Shown one piece after another: positions 52,967 to 63,780 of a stretch of DNA of 64,000 nt. Position 1 is the first letter of the stretch. The number at the start of each line of letters is the position of its first letter. The position numbers and the translations under genes are program-made. The notes under the pieces are model-generated. The model saw only the letters and a program-made list of their open reading frames with translations. It made no database searches and was not told the DNA's origin. This stretch comes from Lineus longissimus (lineage: Eukaryota; Nemertea; Pilidiophora; Heteronemertea; Lineidae), in the NCBI RefSeq assembly GCF_910592395.1, contig NC_088326.1, positions 6,329,001 through 6,393,000 of the forward strand, in the 5' to 3' direction.

Positions 52967-53902
52967 CAACTCCTTGAGACACAAAAGGATGTCGTGTCTT
53001 TTTCACAAGCTAGCTTGCCAAATTAAAGTGCAATTAGACCTTAATTACTTATTTCTGTCCAAAGTTAGGCCTCTTTTTGTCTAAAAGGTTTAGAAATGCA
53101 AAACCTGCCTCATTTGGTAATATTAGTGGTGATGGGTGTCCCCACGACTCGATCATCTGACTAGTCACGGGTAGCTGGACCTAAGATCTTTGGATCTCAA
53201 TGCCAATTGTCAACTGAGATATCCTTCATCTACGATTGTTTTATCCTTACTAATATCTGTCACAATAACCTATATCTAAAGATGATGAGCAAATGTCAAT
53301 AGACATGAATAAGCAGGGACAAGTCCTGATGCAGGGTGGTCAAACAATCTTTGGAGGACACCATGTACTTTTTCTACACTGAAAAAATCAACATGAAAAT
53401 CACACAGCCGACGCAGAGGCATGTCAAATGCCTGTGCCGTCATTTTACAACCCGCATTCATTAAACACCAAAATACCAATGGCTACAATCAAATTGTTGC
53501 TCTTTTTGTGCCCAATATCTTCAGGATGTTCAGGAAGTCAGCTGAATGGACCATGGGAGATCTTTGCGTCCTTGCGGATAAGAAGACGAACGATCATCTT
53601 GCCTTACTTAGGCGTTTTTAAATCATTCAGACTGATTGCAAACTCTCGTATAGTTGGCATATTAGAGTTGGAACAAACCGTGCACCGGGTAGAGACATCT
53701 TGCGGCTGAGTACTTATCTATCTCCATTGGAGTTGGCATATCAAAGTTGGAATCATCTCCATCAGAGTTGGCACTATTATAGAGTTGGAGCGTAACATAC
53801 GCCAACTACGGAAATACGTACTGAATTACCGTTGAGTAACTAGACCTACACCAACTGACGACTGACCTGCAAAAACCATACGAGTACGAGTGGGTTATAT
53901 AG

Positions 53903-54255
53903 TCTCCCTTTAAAGGGGTGGCCGTTCGTTTGGGTGGGGTGGGTTGGGGGGGGGGGGGGAGGAGTTAGATTTATCACTCACTCGAACACGTGTGCATAGT
54001 TTCAACATACTGTTGTGTGAGAGACCCTTATTGGCGACTTTGTGTAACTTTATCTTGCCTACCTAGCTGTTGCCTATAGTTTCCCATTAAAGGGGGACTA
54101 TGTAGGAGCAGGGGGTCATTTGATTCATCACTGAATGTATCCCTGTTACAGGCGTGACTAGGTTAGGACAAACTGTGAGAGGTGAGAGACTCACTGGCTA
54201 CTTTGTGTAACTTTATGTTGCCTACCAAGATGCTGCCTATAGTGCCCCTTTAATG
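53903..54255 (+). repeat. Imperfect tandem duplication inside element G
   Basis: Two copies of about 170-180 bp, each with TGTGTAACTTTAT(C/G)TTGCCTAC, then GCTGCCTATAG or GTTGCCTATAG, and CCCTTTAA or CCCATTAA. A G run (G13) interrupts the first near 53947-53959. Confidence 0.65.
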
Positions 54256-54873
54256 GACATGTCTCGAATCTTATGCATTCTTTAGGGAAGGTGAATCACT
54301 AGGCTTCCCAAGCCAACAAGCTTGGGAATTCTTCTTCTTATCTTCAATATTGTGATCATTATTATACATTGTATATTATTATTATAATCGACGCGCCCGC
54401 CTGACCTTTGAAGACCTTTGTTCAATGGACACCAAAGCCTAAGTTGCATTCTGTCATCTGTAGCTGTGACTAATGACACATCTACAAAATAAGTCAGTTT
54501 GATGAGAAAGTAAAGGTTTCAAACCAAAACAGGTGCCCTCTGTAATGGAACTCTTGTAAAATAAACAATCCGTCGTTGTTGAAATCTCTCATGACAAACG
54601 GTTGGACACGGATGTATCGCGGCTTAATAATAGCCCTGCTTTTTGCGAATGCCATTAACAAGTAATAAAAACTCGTAAATCCCGTCAGGCAACAACGCAG
54701 TATACCAACATGCCATCTATAATTGGTAGGTGTAACCACAACTCTCAAGTGTCTGTGGTCTGATGGTCTGTTTTGATATCGTCATTATGATCGCTCCGCC
54801 TGTTCGCGTGGTGGCGTGGTGGTCGCGTGGTGCCCGTGGTGGCGTGGTGCAAATACCGCCTGCCGTCCTAGTA

Positions 54874-55798
54874 GGAGTCTTGGGCACTGAGTGGTTTCAG
54901 CAGAAGGGTGGATGGTAACAGGACGATCAGATACGCTCGAAATTACCACAATTTGCATTTTCAACATCTCTGAAGCAGCGCGTAGAACTAAGTGGTCTCC
55001 CCATGTACCTTGGCGGCTCATTCGACTCAGGTACTCCTCCCAACTGTTGTCACCACTCACAAACGAGAATAATTCAGTGCCATCTGACATCCTTGGGTTG
55101 CGTCGTAAAAACTCTACGATGTTTAGTCTTAGCGTTCTCGGGTTAAAATCGTTTATGCCGACGCGTTCCAACTGGTCGACGAGAGTTGCGAACATGCGGT
55201 TCCCATCGCCTTCAATTTTTCGTCTAACCTGGAGACCATGGTTGGTGATGGTTGCGAAGAATCGCTCTTGCATGCTATTTCTTGACTGGTGTTCCAATCT
55301 TGAGCATTCAATTGCTTGGTTGAGTTCAATGAATTCCAACATTGCCTCCACAGATGAGAAAGACGCTGTATTCGTTAAATACTCCTCGAATAGATATTCC
55401 TCTGTTGTCTTTGCAGTTCTCGGTCGGCGTTTCGCTTCTTCTTCACGCGTCATAGACGTGATATCGCTCACCGAAAACCATCCTTCATTTTCGGCATCAT
55501 CTAAGATGTATTTTACCCTGTGACAGTACTTTTGTTTCCGAGCCTTTGTAACGACCCCCTCGACTGCCTTTGGTGCCTTCACCTTCTTTCCACTTTTCCG
55601 CTGTTCTGTACCTTGAATCCGCACCAACACTTTATCCCCAACTGCGTATACACTTGGACGTGATTTGTCTAGCTTTTTGTTAACCATCTTCTGTGCGAAT
55701 TTCTTCGAAGTCTTTCTGACCTCTTCTCTAATTTCATCGGCAGCTGCTTTGAAAGCTTGAACATCATCCAGGGTTGCACTGTTCTCTTTTGTATCCAC
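54874..55798 (-). pseudogene. Ginger exon: integrase C-terminus plus OTU-type cysteine protease
   Basis: The exon starts at 55798 after TTTTTCAG with VDTKENSATLDDVQAFKAAA. A small SH3- or chromo-like barrel follows (VYAVGDKVLVRIQGTEQRK, then GVVTKARKQKYCHRVKYIL), as in integrase C-termini. Next comes an OTU fold: RRKIEGDGNRMFATLVDQLE at the catalytic loop and GTWGDHLVLRAASEMLKMQI downstream. The usual loop is D-G-N-C; here codon 55196-55198 is CGC (Arg), so the protease is predicted inactive. The frame is split by element G at 54873 and continues at 49452. OTU proteases are described in some Ginger elements. Confidence 0.8.
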
Positions 55799-56562
55799 CT
55801 GAAAAAGACGTAGAAACATTGAGAGTATGAGGCAAACAACGGGAGAGATTTTACTTTCCATGTGGGTCATTCCAGCCAAAACAACACCCCCCCTTCCAAT
55901 TTGGCTCATCTTCAGCACACATAGGGCACATCGAAGAAAATATCACATGAGGACGAGGAATATTCGAACCTACCACCTTCGTTTTTTTCGGAGCATTAAG
56001 TCGTGATTTCTCGCTCAGGTGTTCAATTATCTTGGAAGCTCAACACAGAAATTTCACCAGAATCTCTTTACTGATTTGTCACATGAAAAAGGAGCAAGCA
56101 AAAATAAACCCGCTGGACGAAGGATGACTGCATCCCGCATCTAGGAATTATCTATAAAGGATAATCACCCCCAATTATTTTTCGTCCTCCTCCTCATGTT
56201 CGTCTTCGTCCTCGGTTGTTGTTCCATCGTCTTTCTTATTCTTTTATTTACTGCCAGGCAACCAAGGCACTCGGGCGAAGAACGACTCAAAAGGACAATA
56301 TTTATCTGAAAAAAGGTACACATGAAAAGTCGCCGGGCAATTTTCCATTGCTGTGTGGAACATGTACCTGACTTCTGTCTTCCCCAAAATATTTTCTGTC
56401 CCTCTGATCACAGACGAAAACTTTCATGTCCTACTAGGAATTCCTAGGGGTATTAATTCAGAGGGGGGTATCAGGAGGGGGCAAAATTTGATGGCGATCT
56501 CCTGGAGATCTCCAAGTACTGTAGTCTCCTCGGATCATAAAAACCTTTAGATGTGTACTTAC

Positions 56563-57707
56563 TCTTAAAAGCTTCGTGCGGAGAGTTGTTATACAGTCTT
56601 GCGTAGGACGGCAATCTTTCAACCCAATAATGAGCCTTGCCCGTTTGCACAAATTGTGAAATGTCAAACGCGAGTTTCTCTTTTCACGTTCTTTGTACCC
56701 TTTCAACCTGAAAACAAAGAACAGGATTATTATTGTCCGTTAAGATTTATTCACAAGCACGAATTTCATATCTGCGGGACCTATAATTTCATGGAGGAGT
56801 TCATGGGTTGCAGTAACAACAGGCGATAAATGTAAAGTGACGATTTGGATATAAATTTATTCACTGACAGTCGGACCTACCAGTGGAACTACATATGTCT
56901 CCAAGACCCTGAGTTAAATTCATTTTCCCGGGGGGGGGGGGGTCCTTGCTCAGATTCATTGAAACAAATTCTAATCTGTACTACTGAACTTGCATTTTTT
57001 AAACATTTAAGCGCATTGAAACTAACCTTTCCTTGGGTCTGGGGATGATACGGCCGACCCTTGATGATTTTTACGTTTAACCTCTCTGCTAGTCTGCTAA
57101 CCATCTTCTTGAGTTCGCCGCCGTTATCGCAATGGATTATTTTGGGTCAGCCGTGTTCCATCTTTTCAGCCACCCTAGGCGACCCTTTGTCGCAAAGTGG
57201 CCTCAGCCAAAGATATCTTGAAAAGATGTCGAGCACTGAGAGAACGTAACAGTACTTCATGTCGTCTATTTCTACGGGCATGTTTAAGAAGTTCACAAGG
57301 TCCATTTGGATCCGGGCCATCACTGATTTTGCCAGAACAGGCCGAAGCGGAGCTTCGTTGGAGAAGAGAGGTTTTCGGCTCTGACTCTCTTTCATTTTTG
57401 CAAGATATTGACGCACAAGCTTTTCTCCCATCGCACAGTATTGCCTGGATATAACGGCGGATAGTTTCTTGGCAGCGAGTCCTTTATATTTGCCAAAGAA
57501 ATACCTGACTATAGGCTCAATTTCTGATATCCTCGGAAATATCCTATGTCCACCGACTTCCACAATTCTTTCCTCGTCGTTCCCATTTAGCGGATTGGTT
57601 TTTCTCATGATTCGGTACCTGCCAGAAATCTTCTTCTGGTATGCTTTCATTTCCGCAGGCGTTGAAAGTTCCCGCCATCGTACGTCTTCCGACAGAAAAC
57701 GATACAA
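56563..57707 (-). pseudogene. Ginger DDE integrase/transposase (outer copy)
   Basis: The first exon (57707-57027) starts MYRFLSEDVRWRELSTPAEM and has a helical N-terminal region (RISEIEPIVRYFFGKYKGLA). Catalytic core: ARIQMDLVNFLN (first Asp), VLSVLDIFSRYLWLRPL, then after a TGA at 57147-57149 PKIIHCDNGGELKKMV (second Asp) and GRPYHPQTQGK. A GT-AG intron (57026-56708; GTTAGT and TTTTCAG) leads to an exon 56707-56563 starting VERVQRT, whose Glu (codon 56702-56704) completes DDE; a second TGA follows, then YWVERLPSYARLYNNSPHEA. The core resembles Gypsy and KRBA2-like integrases. The exon linking to 55798 (FGE-like text near 56370) is only tentative. Confidence 0.82.
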
Positions 57708-58223
57708 CTCTTAGTTGTAAACGTCATCATCGATCGGGTAAACCGACGAATTTTTTCAGGTGAATTTCAGCCCTCCCCCTTCCAGGCCGACTTCTTTGAT
57801 AGAATTTTTGAAAATACATGTAGGCCTATGTACCCTTTCCCGTGACAAGTGTTTGAAGATGTCTATCTTTTTTTCCAGGAGGCCGAACGTCCATTTATTA
57901 ACATCAACCTCTAGCAGTAGGCCTAGGCCGGGGCTTGGACTGCTCCAACACTGCCTATCCAACCTAGCATGGGATAGCACATTTACCTTCGGCCCTATCT
58001 GCTATGAAAAAGCGTGTATTTTGTGCCACCTTGCACGAGCACAGAGACTGTGTAGAGTACACTTTATCCGGTTACAGGTGCAGATCAATGTATGTCGCCG
58101 ACCCAAGCATATCAATGTGGCCACTGAGGGTATCATCACCAACTCATTTGTGTAACTAAGTCAACGAACTTCTCAGAACAGACGCATGAGATTACTCAGT
58201 GAACCAATGCATGTACGTACCGC

Positions 58224-59164
58224 AAGGAGGATACCGCGGTGACGTCACATCACGTGATCCCGACCCATATTAGTGATCGCTATGGCCAATCAGATTCAGT
58301 CTACTGACAGCACCAGCACTGAACACATCTCCACGTCTCGCTGTCTGGTGCGCTCCTGTACACAAAAACACCAATAGACATGAAATATTGCAATACCTAG
58401 TATGGATTCTTCCTGTGTAAAATAAAATTTACAGAGCAGATTAACTTCCACGAATAAAAAAGACGTTTGGCGTGGCCAAAGTGCGGAAATAATGTCTCCG
58501 CTAAAATACACTACGAAATACACTAGGCAATGCACTACGCAATATACAGTAGAGATGCAGTTGAGTTTGTTATTGTTTTGACTTAGAAGCCCGCCCATAT
58601 CATAATATATTCATGTATTCATGAAGTATGAACTCATTTCTGTCCCATACAACTCTAAGAACAGTCAATTTCTCCTTAAATCATCACCAAAACCGCGATA
58701 TCCGCAGGAAGATTTCGTTCTAGTGTCCGAAAATGCATGATCTTACAGGGGCGCTAACTCGACAAATAGAGGGGATCTATGGGGATCTATGCGAGTTTTA
58801 GGTATTACAGGTCTCGAACTTGTAAAATCTGTAAACATGCCTCCAAATCCCATTATGATAATGAAGAGATTGCCCCATATCTGGGAGACTGTTTTGAAAC
58901 CATCGCTAATTTTGGAAGATCGGTGCCGGCTATTTGGTTTAAAAAACCCTATTTTTCCCCATCAAAACAGCACTTTTCATTATTCAAATGATAGCTTATT
59001 GTCTGAAGACTTATATCATAGCAGAAAAGTACTAATAACTCTGACTTGATGCGAAAAATCTAACTTTTTTGATGACTTGATTTTCCCTTGGCCGTGGATC
59101 GAGTTTGTTTACAATATGCAGCGCCATCTTGGAAAAGCCGTGACGTCACCGCGGTATCCTCCTT
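58224..59164. mobile_element. MITE with 25-bp inverted ends and 11-bp target duplication
   Basis: AAGGAGGATACCGCGGTGAC from 58224 is repeated inverted to 59164. The 11-bp GTACGTACCGC flanks both sides (58213-58223 and 59165-59175). The inner Ginger copy has one uninterrupted GCGGTACGTAC at 49860-49870 at the equivalent site, an empty-site control. A duplication of this length suggests a Mutator-like origin. No frame was recognised inside. Confidence 0.88.
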
Positions 59165-59294
59165 GTACGTACCGCATCGGAATCGGCCAACCCGAATTCA
59201 CAATGACAAAAGATAGCGGAAGAAAGTATAAGGAATGATCGCAATATCTTGACTCGCACGTGTATCGAAACTGTATACAAAGTTCCGCTTTCAA

Positions 59295-59440
59295 AGTTGG
59301 CATATTAGAGTTGGAACAAACCGTTCACCGGGTAGAGACATCTTGCGGCTGAGTACTTATCTATCGCCATCAGAGCTGGCATATTAAAGTTGGAATCATG
59401 TCCATCAGAGTTGGCACTATTATAGAGTTGGAGCGTAACA
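59295..59440 (-). repeat. Right terminal inverted repeat of the outer Ginger element
   Basis: Inverse of 46803-46948, ending GGAGCGTAACA, followed by the duplication GCGTC at 59441-59445. Confidence 0.9.
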
Positions 59441-59875
59441 GCGTCAAGCTACCGCACGTCAAATCTAAAAAAAACGTCTCAAAGCAGAACACCCTGAAAT
59501 AGTATTTCTTAAAGCTTCAAAGTGTACTCAAAGTGAACTGGTATTTGTTGAATCATTGAGTGCCCATGACATTGTGCAAGAGAAAGTAAACTTGCAGGAA
59601 GAGATGTTGCCTGGTACTGAGACTGAGACTGAGACAGAAACTGAGACAGAGGAAGATACTGTTGATATTGCTGCTAGCCGTTCATTTTTGGAGCCAAATA
59701 CTCGAGACATTTTTGCAACTGCTATGCATCTTCGTGACACTATTGCTAACACTCCAGCCACTTTTGAACAGTAGCCCCCAACATCTGATGACTTCACAGA
59801 TGAAGCAGTACAAAACTGTGTGCCATAGATGCTCCTTAAGTTTGTGGCTTGGGTTGTTGGAATCAGTAGTGACCC

Positions 59876-62800
59876 TTTTTAGCTCAGCTGACAAAGTCAG
59901 CGGAGTTAGTCAAATAGCTAATGGATTGGTGTCCGTCCTTCCATCCTGCCATCTAGCCATCCTTCCTTCCAGCCATGTTGGGCATTTTGTAACCGTAGAA
60001 CTGCGGCACTTCAAATATGGTATTGTATGTTAACACTGCAGGAAAGGGTGCTTACAGAAAAAATCAGTGCGATTCGACTCAAATTCAGCTCCCCAGGTGG
60101 CAAAATGCGTAATTGACCAAACAATTTTTTGCCGCTCTATTCTAGCAAATAAAAGCTTGAAATAAACTTGAAGAGGTCTTCGTGATATAGAAGTTTTGAT
60201 ATAAAATAGATTAGTGTCGATTTATATCACTAGTTGGCGGTAGTGGGCAAAACTGTTGTTTGACCCCGGATGACCCCGCTTTAAATTTCCCGCCCCGAAC
60301 TGACATATCATCAAGAAAATGGCGGTGACCTTTTCTACCGGAGCGATGATTTTGTAAGTGACAAATTTTCTTTTTTAAGCCTTTACGGAAACGTATTTTG
60401 GTACGAAACTTCACACGTTTATAGAAAAGATCAACGAGAATGTGTTCAAATGCCCTCATAACGATGAGTTCAACAGAATTTGGTCAAAACAACCTTCGAA
60501 TGGAGTCAACTTTCTTTGCGAAATTGAAGCGACGACCTCATTATTTATCGTAATTTATGCAGATCTGAGTCCAGCTGATGGGTGATGTTCTGATTTCTGT
60601 TCAAACTATTGGAAACTTCGGAAATTAGTTCTATTAGTTCTACTATTCTGCAGGAGTATATCATAGCCATTGATGTTGACAGCTAAAAGCACGAAAACTT
60701 TGTTCAGGTTTTTCGTCAAATCACGTGACCTCTCCAACACTCGATAATGCACTCTTTTCGTCCACGTTTTAGGCCAATCTTCGGCATGAACATGAAATCT
60801 AATAAGCGCAGTACTTAAATCAGATGTTTCTCTCGCCTTGAAAACATTCCTGGGTAAAATCCATTGAGATTAGCCGAGTTAATCTACTTTATCCGTGCCT
60901 AAAATCTCTGCCGCTGAATTCTATAAATAGAAACTATTAACATCGCGGCAGTGTGGTTCCCATTGTGCGCCTTCCCACTTCACAGCATGTCAGGAACTTT
61001 ACGGAGAGAGAGGGCGTGCGGTAAGAAGAATGGCCAAAATGACGTCACGTTTTCCTGGCAATGTCTCTTGCCAGACCAGTCAAGCATTGGGAAAGCATCT
61101 TTAATTCAGACAACGTTAGAACTAGAAAAACGAATATGTTAATTTGCAAAATTAAAAGCAGATTTCACCACTAACCAGCCAAATCGGAATACGACGGCGC
61201 AAAATGTTCTCGCTTTCCTCCTGCTAAAAAACCTTGTTCCCGCACTCCTATTTTAATTTATGCCAAGGAATATGATATGATCTGTTTTCACTTTTTTGTA
61301 ATTAAATGGTATTCATATAATGAGATCAATAGTAGTGTCCGTGTCAGATCCCATCGTTCAACTAGTCTTCTCTCCCCAGGTGCCTCACACGGACCTTCAC
61401 GTCCCCATACTCAAGACCAACTCTTACAATATCGCCCTCAAAACAACCCTGGAGTCATGAATTCACAGGTGCTCCTGTGAAATATCAGTTCTAGTTTATT
61501 TATCAAACTGTATCGAGGGTTATAGAATCGAATGGATGTGTCGATCGTCGGGGCGGATTGATATGTGGTTAGGTTGTGCGTCCAAGGCGATTAGGTCATT
61601 CAGTTAGTTTGAGAAAGATCATGATCATGAAGATGCGTGTTGTGTTATCATAACTGGAAAATAAGTTGAAGTTATTATTAGTACTACGATTCTCACATGA
61701 GTAAAAGGTAGACCTTTTAAGCAACACAATAATGTTACTCCCATAAAAAAACTGTCAATTCTCCTTACCACTCACAGAAGCCAAGCCATTGCTGTTAAGT
61801 TATGCAGGGGCTTAATCAATTACTTGCACTCCCTGTGGGGTGAATAACATTACCTTTTGAACAGCTGGCTGTAGGGGGATGATTGGAACAGCCGGTATAC
61901 CTGCTGACCTGCTGAACCCAGGTTAATGTTATTTTCAATCCACGATTGCAGGTCACCTGATTTTCGAGATTTCGCGGGTAATGAAATTGTAAACAAACGC
62001 ATGTGTGCAGTTCAAATGTAAACAAAAATGTATTTTGGTACTTTTGGTTGCTGGACTTGGGTTTTCCCGCAGTTAGGAGCTGGATCAAATTGGTGGTCTA
62101 TTGTGCTGTTTTAGTCAGAGGTAGCCCTTTATTATGAAGGGATTTTCAAATTAAGGTGACCATGGTCTTTTATGTGCTCAGCTCACCACAGCTTTCAATA
62201 CTTGATGTATCTGAAGAGGCGCGCGGAACCTGACATGGCCTTACCAAGGAGCTGCTCACTTTGCCTTTTTGGCTGAGACATTGCTACATGTAGGACTAGG
62301 AGGAGCACGCATTTTAAAGTTATAGTAGTGATAGTACAGTTGGTTCGAGCCATTTGAAAGCCGACATGTGAAGGCCTTTCTGGGTTCTCCTTCTTCTCCG
62401 TATAAAAAGGGGCATATTGCTGACTAAGGAACAAGGCATATTGACATTGCCTCATCATCTCTATGGGACCAATTGATATACTTTTATATGCACGCATACA
62501 TCGTGCCATTTCAGGGTCCGAATCTGTGGACAATTGGTTTGATTAATTTGTCTCTTCGATATTGCTCCTTTATTGCATTAGATTTTTATCGCTGAGAGGA
62601 CAGGTCAATTTCTCTCAATAAAATTAATTTTGTTGACTCCTGTAATCTCTACCTTATTAAAAAAAAAGAAAGTGGTGCTAGTCCCAAACTGGTAATTTCT
62701 ATTTATTTTGACCTCTGTTAAATCAGGATACCTCTCAATTACAGACAGCATTTTGTATCCTTATGCTGTACAACCCAGCCTGGACATACCACAGTTGTCC

Positions 62801-63085
62801 ATGGAGAAGTCTCATCCTCTCTGACACTTTTTTTTCTGTAAAGCTACTGATACAACATACTGAACTAGGGATATCTTCCGTTGCCTCCTGTAATATTTAC
62901 ATACCATGGCTGATTAGTTCAATCATATTTCATCCAGCTGGCAGCTCTGCATTGGAAATTTTAGTGGTATAACGTGTTCTCTTGACCTTCAAACAGTAGT
63001 ATAAAGCCGATATTTACTACTTTATACCCTCAGTCCTATGTTATTAGGTCATCCAGCTGAGCGCCAGGCCCTTGGGCCTCTTGTT
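59876..63085 (+). mobile_element. Second HINE-like repeat, 3.2 kb, inside the split gene
   Basis: Starts TTTTAGCTCAGCTGACAAAG and ends CAGCTGAGCGCCAGGCCCTT, then GGGCCTCTTGTTA, with subterminal inverted AGCTCAGCTG / CAGCTGAGC and a 3' palindrome AGGCCCTTGGGCCT. No flanking duplication. If the insertion point is in the T run, the host frame continues across (GACCCT joined to TATGATATC). The interior has no recognised protein. Confidence 0.65.
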
Positions 63086-63780
63086 ATGATATCAATGAGG
63101 ACAGCGCTGCAAAATACATGCAGAAAGTGAACTCTATCTGCCAGGATATTGTGTACTTGTCATCGAAAGGCAAGAGACATATGCCAAAGCACATTTCTTT
63201 GGGCATGGCTGTCCGTCATGTTACAGGGTCATCATCTGTAATCGACTTGTTAAACGGATATGGCCATTGCGTATCAAACTGTGTCGCGTTAGAACATGAT
63301 ACAGCATTAGCTGAATTACAGAATTCAAAAGGACCAATTGCAATCCCTTCCTGCGTCAAAGCAAACACTTTCTCAACTTTGGTTTGGGATAATAATGATT
63401 TTGGCGAGGAGACTCTGTCAGGCAAAGGTACCAGCCACAATACGAATGGTATCATTGTTCAGCGCAGTATTGGTGATCAAGAAGCAGGTCACCAGAGCAA
63501 AACACCGAGTTTGCGCCGTACAAGAAAGAGGTCCTTGGAAGCTCCAACAACTGAACTGGCGCTTTTCCGTGGGAAAAAAAAGCAGCAGCCAGCACAGTTC
63601 AGTGACAGTGTTATGAACGATGACAACAGGTATTCTGTTCAAGGAGCCACAAGAAAGCTTGACTTTGCATATGTTCTGACACGTGTACCCGCTGACAAGC
63701 AGGATGAGGTTCCTTTGCCAACTTGGACTGGTTTCAACACAATGCTCTGTAAACATGTACCGCAGCTTGGCTTGTGGTAT

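Larger units (their letters stand above)
49651..53797 (+). mobile_element. Ginger-type transposon, inner inverted copy (internally deleted)
   Basis: TGTTACG at 49651 and CGTAACA ending at 53797, with the 5-bp TACGC on both sides (49646-49650 and 53798-53802). It is the reverse-orientation relative of the outer element: 49651-50074 and 51483-52436 match the outer right part (inverted), and 52437-53797 match the outer left part (inverted). Everything between is deleted, including the OTU gene. It carries a HINE-like insert at 50075-51482. The two copies are almost identical where aligned. Confidence 0.88.
49453..54864. mobile_element. Mutator-like element G inserted in the Ginger OTU gene
   Basis: Long inverted ends of about 85-95 bp begin GGCAGGCGGTATTTGCACCA (49453) and end with the inverse at 54864. 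They contain ACCACGCC minisatellite units and run to GATATC near 49534 and 54775. The 9-bp GTCCTAGTA flanks both sides (49444-49452 and 54865-54873), the duplication size of Mutator-like elements. Excluding the inner Ginger copy it is about 1.26 kb and non-autonomous. Removing it restores the OTU frame. Confidence 0.88.
46803..59440 (-). mobile_element. Ginger-type DNA transposon (outer copy)
   Basis: The ends are 146-bp inverted repeats starting TGTTACGCTCCAACTCTATA (46803) with the inverse ending TAACA (59440). The 5-bp GCGTC lies directly outside both ends (46798-46802 and 59441-59445). TGTNR...YNACA termini with a 4-5-bp duplication are the stated hallmark of Ginger transposons, whose integrase is related to Gypsy integrase. 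Genes run on the minus strand: a spliced DDE integrase (57707 to about 56370), then an exon with integrase C-terminus and an OTU-type protease (55798-54874, continuing 49443-48863). It contains a foldback element, a Mutator-like element with an inverted second Ginger copy, and a MITE. Without inserts it would be about 5.5 kb. Confidence 0.85.

Noticed and set aside
46803-53797. One symmetrical element with long arms pairing 46803-48160 with 52437-53797
   Set aside because: The flanks do not match (GCGTC versus TACGC). Target duplications pair 46803 with 59440 and 49651 with 53797, so the symmetry comes from two inverted copies.
54891-55523. 210-codon plus-strand frame
   Set aside because: Antisense shadow of the OTU exon on the minus strand.
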